A stretch of 64,000 bases of DNA, taken from assembly GCA_018396865.1 (NCBI GenBank), contig JAGTRB010000011.1, forward strand, positions 1 through 64,000. The letters are read 5' to 3'. Below the pieces are notes generated by a model. The model had not been told where the DNA came from. It saw nothing but the letters and a program-made list of their open reading frames with translations, and ran no database searches. This DNA comes from Candidatus Bathyarchaeota archaeon. GTDB lineage: Archaea > Thermoproteota > Bathyarchaeia > TCS64. A program made the translations under genes and the position numbers. Below are positions 26,170-37,759 of this stretch, piece by piece. Within the stretch, counting starts at the first letter, position 1, and the number at the start of each line of letters is the position of its first letter.

Positions 26170-27381
26170 ATGATGAAGATATATAACCCTTTGAAACGAG
26201 GATATTTTTTAGATTCTATGGTGACCTTAAGAGAGCTGGCATCTTCTGAGATAAGGGGACTCATTCACCCCCATAAAACCGTCTTCTCCTCTAAAGATAC
26301 GGCCTCCAAGGTCCTCGGGGAATTGAAAGAGACGGGAAGATATGAGGCGGTAGTCAGGTCGGATGGAAAGATTGGGCTTGTTACTGTGAGAGATCTCCTC
26401 GGAGTCGACCAGCCCGAGCAGACCAGAATAGACAGGATATGGAGGATCACGGGGTCGATCTCGCCATCCATGGTGATGGTGGAGTTTGCCAGGTTGTTGA
26501 TAAGAAACAATATACGCGCCATGCCGGTTGCTGAGGATGGGGAGATTCTTGGATGCGTCTCCCAGGTAGATGTGATGGGCGCCCTTACCAACGCGGAGGA
26601 GCTTAGAGGGGTTCAGGTGAAGGGGCTGATGAGGAGGCCCGTCGACTCGCTGGATGTGAACGAGAGGATCTCCCTGGCACGGAGGATCATGCTGGAGAGG
26701 GGGTTTAGCCATATACCAATAGTCGAGTATGGTAGGCTGGTGGGCATTGTCACTGCCGAGACCATAGTGCACCACTTCATAACCCCAATCCCAAGGCCTA
26801 CAAGAGGGGAGAGGATAGGGGAGAGGGTTGAGAGGTTCCCAGGAGTTGTTGGGGGAATAATGGACATACACCCTCTTACCGCCGGGGCGGAGGCATCTGT
26901 CCTCGAGGTAATACGCGGCCTCATAAGCCAGAGGAAGAGTGCCTGCATCATCGTCGACGAGGAGAGAACGATTCTTGGGATTGTGACCCCTAGGGAGCTT
27001 CTGGCGCCACTGGCCGGAATGGTGAAGGAGGAGGATCCTCCAGTATACATCATAGGGGTCTCGGATGAGGATTTTTTCGAGAGGGAGATCGCAGAAGAGA
27101 AGGTTAGGAGGGTTGTTAAGAGAGGTATGAGGATGCACCCCCATATAAATGAGATCTCGATAAGGGTGAGAAGGTTTGAGGAGGAGGGGAGTAGAAGGAG
27201 GTATGAGTTAAAGGCTAGGATCCTGAGCCCCACAGAGCAGTACAATGCTGAGGCTGTGGACTGGAACCTTATGACCGCCTTCGACAAACTATGCGACAGG
27301 ATCGATAGATTACTCTCCGGCTTCAAACACGAACCCAGGAGGATAAGGGCGAGGAGGACCACCCCAAGTTTAAGGGGTTAA
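26170..27381 (+). CDS. Four CBS domains fused to an HPF/S30AE-like C-terminal domain
   Basis: About 403 residues. Four CBS units in two Bateman pairs: around TVFSSKDTASKVLGEL, SMVMVEFARLLIRNNIRAMPV, SLDVNERISLARRIMLERGFSHIPI and ASVLEVIRGLISQRKSACIIV. After residue 310 comes a different domain (INEISIRVRRFEEEGSR, YELKARILSP, then NLMTAFDKLCDRIDRLL) whose strand-strand-helix pattern resembles the ribosome hibernation factor HPF/YfiA. CBS domain proteins of this type have been linked to ribosome dimerisation in Pyrococcus. Adenylate sensing by the CBS units could gate ribosome binding; this is inference. ATG at 26170 or 26173; a TTG at 26125 is less likely. Confidence 0.8.
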   Translation: MMKIYNPLKRGYFLDSMVTLRELASSEIRGLIHPHKTVFSSKDTASKVLGELKETGRYEAVVRSDGKIGLVTVRDLLGVDQPEQTRIDRIWRITGSISPSMVMVEFARLLIRNNIRAMPVAEDGEILGCVSQVDVMGALTNAEELRGVQVKGLMRRPVDSLDVNERISLARRIMLERGFSHIPIVEYGRLVGIVTAETIVHHFITPIPRPTRGERIGERVERFPGVVGGIMDIHPLTAGAEASVLEVIRGLISQRKSACIIVDEERTILGIVTPRELLAPLAGMVKEEDPPVYIIGVSDEDFFEREIAEEKVRRVVKRGMRMHPHINEISIRVRRFEEEGSRRRYELKARILSPTEQYNAEAVDWNLMTAFDKLCDRIDRLLSGFKHEPRRIRARRTTPSLRG

Positions 27382-27428
27382 GCCCCACTTGAAATGAAAC
27401 ATTAAACTGAGAAAAATAGATTTAGACG

Positions 27429-28397
27429 GTGGAAACCTTGGATGAGTTCACCGTATTGGTGACGGAGCCGATACATCCAGACGGGATCAGGCTGATGGAG
27501 GGGCGGGGACTGAGGGTGATATCCCTCCAACCCGGCTTCGAAGAGAAGGACCTGTTTAGGGAGGTGGTTGAGGTAGACGCCTTGGTGACAAGGGGAGGGG
27601 TGAGGGTAACCAGGGAGGCCATGACGACCTCGAGGAGGCTTAGGGCCATAGGGGTGCACGGCGTGGGCGTAGACCACATAGACCTCCAGGCTGCAAGAGA
27701 GCTGGGTATAGTTGTTTTCAACACCCCAACAGCGTTGACTGACACCGTAGCTGAGATGACCATAGCCCTTATGCTGAGCTTGATGAGGAGGATCGTCCCA
27801 GCTGATAAGGCGGTCCGCTGTGGACAGTGGAACCGAAAGTATACCGACCTTATCGGAACAGAGCTCATGGGTAAAACGGTCGGAATAATCGGCCTTGGAA
27901 GAATAGGGGCTGCTGTGGCTCGAAGGCTAAGCCCCTTTGGGGTGAAGATACTATACTACGACCTCCAGTGTAGAAGGGACCTAGAATCCGAACTTGGGGT
28001 CTGCAAGGTCAGCCTCGATGAGCTTCTAAAGCATAGCGACATCATATCCATCCATCTCCCCTTAACCCCAGAGACCCGAGGCATCATCTCCAAGAGGGAG
28101 TTTGACCTGATGAAGGAGGGTGTGTACATTGTAAACACAGCGAGGGGGGGAATTATCGTGCAAAAAGACCTAATAGAAGCCTTGGGATCGGGCAAGGTCT
28201 CGGGCGCCGCCCTAGACGTATTTGAAGCAGAGCCCTTAGAGTTAGAGAGCCCGCTCATCCATATGGATAACGTTATACTCACACCACACCTGGGAGCCAG
28301 CAGCACAGAGGCCATGAGAAGAATGGCCCTTGAGGTAGCAGAGGGCATCATAAAGGTCTCAAGGGGAGAGAAACCCCCAAACATAGTAGTAACATAA
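27429..28397 (+). CDS. D-isomer 2-hydroxyacid dehydrogenase (phosphoglycerate dehydrogenase-like)
   Basis: 322-residue NAD-dependent dehydrogenase. NAD-binding GLGRIGAAVARRL in the Rossmann domain, catalytic Arg in NTARGGIIVQ, Glu in DVFEAEPLE, and His in LTPHLGASSTEA. It lacks the C-terminal ACT or regulatory domain of SerA, so it may be a short phosphoglycerate dehydrogenase, or a hydroxypyruvate, glyoxylate or lactate-type enzyme. Starts at GTG 27429 or TTG 27438. It lies alone between the CBS protein and a C_GCAxxG gene. Confidence 0.88.
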   Translation: METLDEFTVLVTEPIHPDGIRLMEGRGLRVISLQPGFEEKDLFREVVEVDALVTRGGVRVTREAMTTSRRLRAIGVHGVGVDHIDLQAARELGIVVFNTPTALTDTVAEMTIALMLSLMRRIVPADKAVRCGQWNRKYTDLIGTELMGKTVGIIGLGRIGAAVARRLSPFGVKILYYDLQCRRDLESELGVCKVSLDELLKHSDIISIHLPLTPETRGIISKREFDLMKEGVYIVNTARGGIIVQKDLIEALGSGKVSGAALDVFEAEPLELESPLIHMDNVILTPHLGASSTEAMRRMALEVAEGIIKVSRGEKPPNIVVT

Positions 28398-28498
28398 AAT
28401 TGAAGTCAAAGAATAGGGCTTGTCTAAGGATGAGCTCCTATTATTTGATATTTTAGAAACCTTAATTTTTTAAGCTTGAATGATAAAATTGAGAAACT

Positions 28499-29032
28499 AT
28501 GTCCATCGATTATGAGAGAGTGAGGGAGATCAGGCGTAAAGCCCATGAGAATGACCGCTACAGCGGGTGCTCCCAGAGCGTCCTCCTAGCCCTTCAGGAG
28601 GGCTTGGGGATAGGAGACCTCGAGTCCTTCAAGGCAGCCACCGTCCTCTCCGGAGGTGTTGCGAGGAGGGGGGAGACCTGCGGGGCCCTCATCGGGGGCC
28701 TGATGGCTCTGGGTCTGGTCTGTGGAAGGGAGAGGATGGAGGACACTGAAAGATACGTGAAGGCTGTGGAGCTGGCGGATGGGGTATGCAGGGAGTTCCA
28801 GCTGAGGCTTGAGAGGGAGTTCGGCTTCAAGGAGCCCTTGAGATCGACCCTCTGCGGGGAGATACAGAGCAAGATCTACGGCCGTTCCTTCAACTTAAGA
28901 GATAAGGCAGATAGAGAGGCCTTTCTAGCAGCTGGTGGACATGGAGATAATGGTTGCCTTAAGGTCTGTGGAATAGCGGCTGAAGTGGCGGCGGAGTCGC
29001 TTCTAAACCTTAAAGATGGGAAACCAAACTAG
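28499..29032 (+). CDS. C_GCAxxG_C_C family protein
   Basis: 177-residue member of the C_GCAxxG_C_C family, recognised by GCSQSVLLALQEG near residue 23, GGVARRGETCGALIGGLMALG (56-76), and further Cys in VCREF, TLCGEI, and the C-terminal GCLKVC. The conserved Cys are thought to hold a redox centre or metal, with function not established. Homologs often sit near redox enzymes; here an OFOR gene follows on the opposite strand. ATG start. Confidence 0.85.
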   Translation: MSIDYERVREIRRKAHENDRYSGCSQSVLLALQEGLGIGDLESFKAATVLSGGVARRGETCGALIGGLMALGLVCGRERMEDTERYVKAVELADGVCREFQLRLEREFGFKEPLRSTLCGEIQSKIYGRSFNLRDKADREAFLAAGGHGDNGCLKVCGIAAEVAAESLLNLKDGKPN

Positions 29033-29103
29033 TAGGTTAGGCTCACCAGATTTCTAGAGATGACTCGGGACTGTGTTTGGATCCTAAAATGGCTACTGAA
29101 GGG

Positions 29104-32003
<2,900 letters not shown>

Positions 32004-32011
<8 letters not shown>

Positions 32012-32135
32012 CCGTGGCTCTGTTATAGCCTATGCAGCACTCGCATCCAGCAGACTCGCCGCAGTAGGGGCATACACACCTACAGTCATCGATAGGGCAG
32101 AGGCACCTCTCACAAAACGGTATGTCTAATCTCAT
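32004..32135 (-). CDS. Cys-rich 43-residue miniprotein overlapping the oxidoreductase alpha gene
   Basis: A short reading frame on the minus strand encodes 43 residues with ten Cys: C8, C11, C13, C18, C20, C22, C25, C31, C33, C34. The pattern includes FCERCLC, CRCVCPYCGE and GCECC, resembling zinc-ribbon or metal-cluster ligands. It starts with ATG after GGGTGAGAG (a good ribosome-binding site) and its TGA overlaps the GTG start of the oxidoreductase alpha subunit by eight bases, so the genes look translationally coupled. It may be an Fe-S or zinc accessory subunit. I know no named family; it is easily missed because of its size. Confidence 0.72.
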
Positions 32136-32218
32136 CTCTCACCCAAAGATAAAGGATTTTTATGAATCTAATTATATTCTTTATCCAGAAGCTATAACCC
32201 TTGTATTTATAATAAATT

Positions 32219-32233
32219 GGAAAGGTTTAAGAG
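32219..32233 (+). promoter_or_regulatory. BRE/TATA promoter of the ferredoxin gene
   Basis: GGAAAGGTTTAAGAG fits the promoter pattern seen in this window. A start point around 32253 leaves a short leader before TTG 32275 and excludes a longer upstream start at 32122. Confidence 0.55.
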
Positions 32234-32274
32234 GGAAACGCTTAAGCTTAGTTGAGCTGAGAGAGGTGCTTGAG

Positions 32275-32478
32275 TTGCCTAATGTTACCGTCGACCTCGA
32301 TAAGTGCCAGGGATGTGGTACCTGCGTCGATGTTTGCCCGATGAACGTGTATGATCTTATAGAGATGCCTGAGTATGGTGGCGAGAAGAAGGCAAAGCCA
32401 ACTAGAATGGAAGACTGCATCGTGTGCCTCTCATGTGTGAATTCATGCCCCAACCAAGCGATAACAGTGGAAGAATAG
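32275..32478 (+). CDS. Ferredoxin, 2[4Fe-4S]
   Basis: 67-residue electron carrier. First cluster motif CQGCGTCVDVC followed by P (MNVYDL), second CIVCLSCVNSC followed by P, that is two CxxCxxCxxxCP sets. I start at TTG 32275 (MPNVTVDLDKCQGC), preceded by GAGAGGTG and downstream of a promoter match. The longer frame from 32122 would overlap the divergent Cys-rich gene and has a hydrophobic stretch unlike ferredoxins. It is divergent from the 2-oxoacid:ferredoxin oxidoreductase genes, so it is a likely electron acceptor for them. Confidence 0.92.
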   Translation: MPNVTVDLDKCQGCGTCVDVCPMNVYDLIEMPEYGGEKKAKPTRMEDCIVCLSCVNSCPNQAITVEE

Positions 32479-32517
32479 GCCCTAACCTTTTTCTAATTAA
32501 ATGAAGAACCACTTCTG

Positions 32518-33189
32518 CTACTTTATTCTTACAGCTATGGCTCTTACAATATCCGCGGTGTTTTCGCACCAGTCTGCAATGGTTTCGAGGGCGTCGAAGA
32601 ACATGTTCAGGAGGATGAGAGAGCCAGTCGTAAAACCTTCAAACTCCAGAGTAGCTATGTGGCTCCTAGCAACCCTATATAGCTCATCTATCTCCTCCTC
32701 GAGGACCTCGACCTCATTGGCTAGGTTTAGAGCCTCCTTAGAGCTCTTCATAAGGGTGTTTATGCAGCGGGAGAGGACCGATACGCAGTCGTTATCTGCC
32801 CTACACATATTCTGGGCGGCGATCTTCAAATCTCGAGGCGCCCTTGAGAAGGGTATCACGCTGAGGATCCTCCCAGCCTCCCTAGACCAGTCCGCCACCC
32901 AGTCCGCTGCTCTCACCAGCTCCATGAGATCCTCCCTCTCCTCTGGAAACATCTCACTCCTGCTCAGCTCCTCGACCATATCCCTCCTGAGGGAGTCCGC
33001 CTTCATCTCCATCTGGGATAGGCTCTCATAGAAGGCCTTGGCGTCCTCGGTTCTCCCCTGCGCTGCGGTCTCAACCATGTTATAGAGATCGCTCACAGCT
33101 CTTTTGGTGAGTTCTAGATGCTCCTCAACCATCGAGAGGACCTTCTCACCCCTTTTCGGGGCGAACCATCCAAACAGCCTCCTAGACAT
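32518..33189 (-). CDS. PhoU-like DUF47 family protein
   Basis: 223-residue all-helical protein of the DUF47/PhoU-like group. It has the N-terminal GWFAPKRGEKVLSMVEEHLE, a metal-ligand-like run around QMEMKADSLRRDMVEEL, and the matching second repeat VLEEEIDELYRVARSHIA. These proteins regulate or partner phosphate transporters of the Pit or Na/Pi type. The next gene downstream of its start on the same strand, 170 bases away, is a Na/Pi cotransporter, which supports such a role. ATG start after GCAGGT. Confidence 0.86.
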   Translation of the reverse strand: MSRRLFGWFAPKRGEKVLSMVEEHLELTKRAVSDLYNMVETAAQGRTEDAKAFYESLSQMEMKADSLRRDMVEELSRSEMFPEEREDLMELVRAADWVADWSREAGRILSVIPFSRAPRDLKIAAQNMCRADNDCVSVLSRCINTLMKSSKEALNLANEVEVLEEEIDELYRVARSHIATLEFEGFTTGSLILLNMFFDALETIADWCENTADIVRAIAVRIK

Positions 33190-33357
33190 ACCTGCCTGCT
33201 CGATGATGGTATCAGACTTAAATTAATGCTTTATCATCAATCTCCCGCCATAGAGGCCTTCTTCGAAGTAACAGGCTCCTTGATAACTTTTGCCCACGAC
33301 ATAATTTCATAGGGATACTCAGACCTAATTGACGAGGCGTTGAGCTTGAGCGGCCCC

Positions 33358-34437
33358 TCATCTTCGAAGGATATATGAAGAGATTATTAGGATCGGGATG
33401 AGGTGGTAGGTGCCTATGAATAGAAGGGATTTCCAAGCGGAGGATGAAACCTCACTCGAGACCTTTCTCACCAGCCTGCTGAAGGGCTTCATGAATGGAA
33501 GAAATATCAGGGCGCCTATCAAGTTGTTCGAGAGGTGGGCGAGCCAGACACTTAGGGCCGCTGGGTCTCCTGTTACTAGGGCGGCCATCATAACATCGAA
33601 AACCGTTCCTATGTTTGCTCCCAGAATATAGGGCAGGATATAATGCTCCGGCCCGATGACTCCACTGGCGGCTAACGGCACTAGGAGGGATACCATCACC
33701 GTAGTGCTTGGAACCAAGACTGTGAAGAGGAACCCTGCGATGAAGGCCCTTAAAGGCTTCATAAAGGTCGCCCTGATGAGGTTCCATGACCTAGGCATGC
33801 TGAAGGTTGCAGTCATATAGTGCTCAAAGGCCCATAGGGAGGCTAGGAGAATAAGGCACCCAAGAACGATCCCTAGCCATCCCGGAATGAAGCCCATTAA
33901 GAGGTCGACCCAGGGCGTGACCAATTCAAGAAGATCGGGTATGAGGCTGAGCCAGGAGGCTTTAACAAAGATTCCCCTTCCAAACTCAGCTATCCTTGTG
34001 AAAACTCCTAGGGAGAGTTCCAAGAAGTAGAATAGAAGGAGGGTCAGGAGGTTATAAAGGAAATGGGTCATGGAGACGTTAAAGCTGGCGGATAGCTGGC
34101 TCCTCCTCCTTATGTAGCCCAGTATGGATATAGTTAAGGGTGTAACTGTGGTCCCAACCTCAGCCCCTAGGATCGCTGCCACAGCCAACTTGAGGGGTAT
34201 CACCCCAGCGGATACGAAGGCCACTATTATGGAGTCAAATGCCCCACTGCTATGTAACAGAGCTGTTGACAACCAGCCCACGAAGACTCCGCTTGTTGTG
34301 TCCTTTACGAGGAAGAAGAGGGCCTCTGCGAGCGACCTGCCTAAAGCAACGGCTGAGGATTTGATGAGAACTATTGATGATATGAAAAAATATGCCGATA
34401 AGATGATGAATATTGATGTTTTATATCTCGCCTCCAA
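33358..34437 (-). CDS. Na/Pi-cotransporter family protein (NptA/PF02690)
   Basis: Membrane protein of about 359 residues with two inverted repeats, each with the QSSSA-like and G-A-N-I-G-T signatures: first LLHSSGAFDSIIVAFVSAG...ILGAEVGTTVTP, second VPSTTVMVSLLVPLAASG...ILGANIGTVFDV. This is the SLC34-like fold that imports phosphate with sodium. TTG start assumed. Its position upstream of a DUF47/PhoU-like gene on the same strand indicates a phosphate uptake pair. About 170 bases separate them. Confidence 0.9.
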   Translation of the reverse strand: MEARYKTSIFIILSAYFFISSIVLIKSSAVALGRSLAEALFFLVKDTTSGVFVGWLSTALLHSSGAFDSIIVAFVSAGVIPLKLAVAAILGAEVGTTVTPLTISILGYIRRRSQLSASFNVSMTHFLYNLLTLLLFYFLELSLGVFTRIAEFGRGIFVKASWLSLIPDLLELVTPWVDLLMGFIPGWLGIVLGCLILLASLWAFEHYMTATFSMPRSWNLIRATFMKPLRAFIAGFLFTVLVPSTTVMVSLLVPLAASGVIGPEHYILPYILGANIGTVFDVMMAALVTGDPAALSVWLAHLSNNLIGALIFLPFMKPFSRLVRKVSSEVSSSAWKSLLFIGTYHLIPILIISSYILRR

Positions 34438-34646
34438 AGTATTTCAACTTACATTGATGAAAGATTATTTAAATCTATTTTATAGAATATATATAATTTA
34501 TGATGACCTATATAGATTATTTTGAGGATATAGGGGAAGGCTGACACCTTCAAATGGAACACTTTAGGCAAGATAACTATAAAGATATCGATATTAAGAA
34601 AAATGTCAAGCGCCTCAAAATATACCAGCACAGTTAAAGACCAAGT

Positions 34647-35249
34647 TTGTTTATCTGGGATGAGGGGTTGAGGCCTATAGGGGAAGGAGTGGTTTACTAC
34701 GATGGGATGCTCTCCCCCATAGGGGAGATCTGGATCGCCGGGTCCGAGCAGGGCCTATTAAAGATAGATCTCCGCATATCAGAGGAGCACTTCCTCGCTG
34801 ACTTGCGGAAGATCACTCCATCTAAGCCCATCAGGGATGCCATGAAGTTCCCTAAGATAGAGGGGAGGCTTGAGGAGTATTTTAGAGGGAATAAGGTAAT
34901 CTTCGACATCCCACTGGATCTCAGAGGGACAGAATTTCAAAGGGATGTATGGAGGGCCATCTACAAGATCCCCTATGGAAGGCTCTCATCATACGGTAGA
35001 ATAGCCGAGGAGATCGGAAGACCTAGAGCGGTAAGGGCTGTTGGAAACGCGGTTGGAGCCAACCCATTACCCATAGTGATACCATGCCACAGGATAATCA
35101 GAGCCGATGGAGGGCTGGGGGGCTATGGAGGAGGCATTGATCTTAAACTCTATCTGCTGTCCATCGAAGGAATCATCGAGATGAGCCACGGGTGGTCAAA
35201 AATAAGGGCAAAGAACATTCTAAAAACATCGGATAATTTACATTTATAA
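34647..35249 (+). CDS. ogt: Methylated-DNA--protein-cysteine methyltransferase
   Basis: Suicide repair enzyme that removes O6-alkyl groups from guanine. The active site PIVIPCHRIIRADGGLGGYGGG holds the reactive Cys in PCHR. The preceding helix-turn-helix (SYGRIAEEIGRPRAVRAVGNAVGANP) with the Arg finger is complete. A C-terminal tail of about 25 residues (HGWSKIRAKNILK) is extra. Starts: TTG at 34647, TTG at 34668 (after GATGAGGGG) or GTG at 34689 (after GGGGAAGGA); the last two have better ribosome-binding sites. Confidence 0.93.
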   Translation: MFIWDEGLRPIGEGVVYYDGMLSPIGEIWIAGSEQGLLKIDLRISEEHFLADLRKITPSKPIRDAMKFPKIEGRLEEYFRGNKVIFDIPLDLRGTEFQRDVWRAIYKIPYGRLSSYGRIAEEIGRPRAVRAVGNAVGANPLPIVIPCHRIIRADGGLGGYGGGIDLKLYLLSIEGIIEMSHGWSKIRAKNILKTSDNLHL

Positions 35250-35328
35250 TTATATAACCTAACTATTTACAAAATATGACTAATGAACCATATTGGATTA
35301 TTTATAACAGGTGGTTTTGAGGGCGCGA

Positions 35329-35344
35329 TGGTTTTAATAAAACC
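35329..35344 (+). promoter_or_regulatory. TATA-like palindrome before the CoA-transferase gene
   Basis: ATGGTTTTAATAAAACC is a near-palindrome (GGTTTTAATAAAACC) about 25-39 bases before ATG 35368. It is the right distance to act as a TATA element for a short leader, but could equally bind a dimeric regulator. Confidence 0.4.
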
Positions 35345-35367
35345 ACGGTCTCCTAAAGGAGAATGAA

Positions 35368-36498
35368 ATGAAGCCATTAGAGGGGATTAGGGTTCTAGAT
35401 CTGACCCATGCACACGCAGGGCCCATATGCACCCTATACCTAGCGGCGATGGGGGCCGAGGTCTTGAAGATAGAGCCTCCTTGGGGGGAGATGACGAGGG
35501 CCTTCCCACCCCTTGTTAAGGGGGTGAGCCCCTACTTCTCTTTCCTAAATAGGAACAAGAAGGGGATAACCCTAAACCTGAAGACACCAAGGGGTTTGGA
35601 GATCTTCAAGGAATTGGTTAAGAAGGCCGATGTCGTCGTCGAGAACTTTTCCCCAGGAACGATGGAGGAGCTTGGGCTTGGATGGGAGACCCTTAGGACC
35701 CTGAACCCTAGGATAATATATGCCTCTATCTCCGGCTTCGGCCACACAGGGCCTTGGTCAAACAGGCGTAGCTTCGACGCGATAGCGCAGGCTGCGAGTG
35801 GCTATATGTGGCTGATGGGGGAGAGCATAAACCCCGATGGCCCTCCTCTCCTGGCTCCGGAGGCGATCGCTGACACCATTCCAGGCCTAACAGCGCTGGC
35901 TGGTATACTCTCCGCCCTCATAAAACGTTCAAAGACCGGTCGTGGGGATAGGATAGATGTGGCTCAGATGGACTCCATGATAGCCGTGCTTCAGAGCATA
36001 GGGTTCTGGACGATGGCTGGAGTAACCTTCAAGAAGGCCCTATCCATGTATGACATTCAGGTCTCCGGCTGTCATAGAACCAAAGATGGATATGTGATGA
36101 TAAGCATACCACCTGGTAGGATAGAGGAGAAACTCAAGGAGGTCATTGGACTTAATGAGTTGACATGGGAGGATGTCGAGGGATGGATGGCTGAGAGGAG
36201 CAGGGATGAAGTCGTGGAACTCCTCTCGAGGGCTGGGATACCGGTTGCGCCAGTCCTCAACCTCGAGGAAGTTTTAACCAATGAACAAGCCCTAGCTAGG
36301 GGGATGATTTTGAAGCTTCATAGCCCGAGCCTCGGAGATATAACCCTACCGGGATTCCCCATAAAATTCCTCGAGGCCGAGGGAGATCTGAAAGAGCCCG
36401 CACCAACACTAGGCCAGCATAACAAAGAGGTTTACAATGAGCTCCTCGGAATCTCCGAAGCCGAGCTCGAGGAGCTGAGGAGGGAGGGCATCATCTAG
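35368..36498 (+). CDS. Family III CoA-transferase (CaiB/BaiF/Frc type)
   Basis: 376-residue CoA-transferase that moves CoA between acids via a glutamyl or aspartyl anhydride. N-terminal GIRVLDLTHAHAGPICTLYLA with KIEPPWGEMTR, the NRNKKGITLNLKTPRG block, the catalytic Asp in SGFGHTGPWSNRRSFDAIAQA, and late GDITLPGFPIKF. Substrate not determinable; homologs act on carnitine, formyl/oxalyl or aromatic acids. ATG start preceded by AAAGGAGAATGAA. Monocistronic by spacing. Confidence 0.9.
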   Translation: MKPLEGIRVLDLTHAHAGPICTLYLAAMGAEVLKIEPPWGEMTRAFPPLVKGVSPYFSFLNRNKKGITLNLKTPRGLEIFKELVKKADVVVENFSPGTMEELGLGWETLRTLNPRIIYASISGFGHTGPWSNRRSFDAIAQAASGYMWLMGESINPDGPPLLAPEAIADTIPGLTALAGILSALIKRSKTGRGDRIDVAQMDSMIAVLQSIGFWTMAGVTFKKALSMYDIQVSGCHRTKDGYVMISIPPGRIEEKLKEVIGLNELTWEDVEGWMAERSRDEVVELLSRAGIPVAPVLNLEEVLTNEQALARGMILKLHSPSLGDITLPGFPIKFLEAEGDLKEPAPTLGQHNKEVYNELLGISEAELEELRREGII

Positions 36499-36561
36499 CG
36501 ACCCTGAACTCCCGAACTATTATCGGCTAGAATTACATGGAATTATTAAGAGCCCAAAGGT

Positions 36562-37104
36562 ATGAAGGATCGGAGGAGCTTGGATAAGAAGTACCTCCTT
36601 ACGGGCCTCCCTGGATCTGGTAAGTCAACGGTCATAATGAGATGTGTAGGTCTTTTACGTATGGAAGGTTTAAGGGTTGGGGGGATATCGACTCCCGAGC
36701 TCCGCGAGAAGGGGAGGAGAATCGGATTCAAGGTAGTCGACCTCGCCTCAGGTAGAGAGGCCCTCATGGCAGGGGTTAATATTCCATCCATCCATAGGGT
36801 TGGGAGGTACGGGGTAGATATCGCCGCCTTCGAGTCAGTAGCACTACCAGCCCTAGATGACGCAGAGAAGAGGTTCGACGTGGTCGTCATCGATGAGATA
36901 GGTAGAATGGAGTTTTATTCAACAATGTTCAGAAGGAGGATCATCGAACTCCTCAAAGGCCCGATCACCTTGATAGCTGCCGTCCACAGGGACTATGCAG
37001 ATCTCTACGGGAAATATGGGACCCTTCTCTGGATCTCCCAGGAGAATAGGGATGAGCTCCCCATGAGCCTGGCCTCGCAGGTTCTGCGATCCCCCCTTAG
37101 GTGA
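36562..37104 (+). CDS. THEP1-type nucleoside-triphosphatase
   Basis: 180-residue P-loop NTPase of the THEP1 family (KAP/NTPase_1). Walker A LLTGLPGSGKSTVIMR (about 12-27), PELREKGRRIGFKVVDL typical of the family, Walker B FDVVVIDEIGRMEFYS. Archaeal and human homologs hydrolyse several NTPs; biological role unclear. RNase HII begins four bases after its stop, so the two form an operon. Confidence 0.92.
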   Translation: MKDRRSLDKKYLLTGLPGSGKSTVIMRCVGLLRMEGLRVGGISTPELREKGRRIGFKVVDLASGREALMAGVNIPSIHRVGRYGVDIAAFESVALPALDDAEKRFDVVVIDEIGRMEFYSTMFRRRIIELLKGPITLIAAVHRDYADLYGKYGTLLWISQENRDELPMSLASQVLRSPLR

Positions 37105-37108
37105 AGGA

Positions 37109-37759
37109 GTGTTGGGAACTCTTGTGGCGGGGGTGGATGAGGCGGGAAGGGGCTGTGTAATAGGCCCCCTTATAGTGGCTGGGGTATTGATGGAGGAGGG
37201 AAAAGTCGAGAGTCTCAAGCTGCTGGGGGTCAGGGACTCCAAGCTTCTGTCGGCAAAGAGGCGTGAACACCTGGGGGAGGAGATCGAGGCCATCGCCTTG
37301 AGATGCGCATACTTCGATATACCCCCCCACGCCATAGACAAGGTTGTGGAGGGGGGAGTGAGGCTAAGGAGGCTTAACTATCTGGAGGCTCTGGCGATGG
37401 CGAGGGTGATAGATGAGCTCAGACCAGATCGGGTCTACGTCGACTCTTCGGATGTGGATCCATCAAGACTAGCCAACCAGATCCTCGCTGTCATAAGATG
37501 GAAGCCCCAAATACTCTGTGAGCATAACGCCGACAAGGTTCACCCCATCGTCTCGGCTGCCTCTATCCTCGCAAAGGTTAGAAGGGATAGAATTGTGGGG
37601 GATCTTAGGAGAGCCTATGGAGACTTCGGCTCTGGATATCCAAGCGACAGGAAGACCATAGAGTTTCTTAAGAAAACCCTAGCGGAGGATGAAGAGTTGC
37701 CCCCCTTTATCAGGAGATCCTGGAAGACGGTTAAGAGGCTCTTGATGTGCTCTACCTAG
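37109..37759 (+). CDS. rnhB: Ribonuclease HII
   Basis: Removes RNA from RNA-DNA hybrids and single ribonucleotides from DNA. 216 residues. Catalytic carboxylates: Asp and Glu in VAGVDEAGRG, Asp in RVYVDSSDVD (first Asp), and later HNADKVHPIVSAASILAKV with the conserved Lys/Asp. GTG start with GGTGAAGGA upstream. Its end overlaps the convergent fibrillarin gene by four bases. Confidence 0.96.
   Translation: MLGTLVAGVDEAGRGCVIGPLIVAGVLMEEGKVESLKLLGVRDSKLLSAKRREHLGEEIEAIALRCAYFDIPPHAIDKVVEGGVRLRRLNYLEALAMARVIDELRPDRVYVDSSDVDPSRLANQILAVIRWKPQILCEHNADKVHPIVSAASILAKVRRDRIVGDLRRAYGDFGSGYPSDRKTIEFLKKTLAEDEELPPFIRRSWKTVKRLLMCST

Noticed and set aside
26227-27144. Long open frame (305 codons) on the minus strand opposite the CBS gene
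   Set aside because: It is the antisense shadow of the CBS-HPF gene; its translation is rich in Pro, His and Tyr in no recognisable pattern, and the plus-strand gene has clear domains.
32122-32274. Longer start for the ferredoxin gene
   Set aside because: It would begin upstream of a promoter match at 32219 and cross the divergent Cys-rich gene; TTG 32275 has GAGAGGTG and gives a normal ferredoxin.
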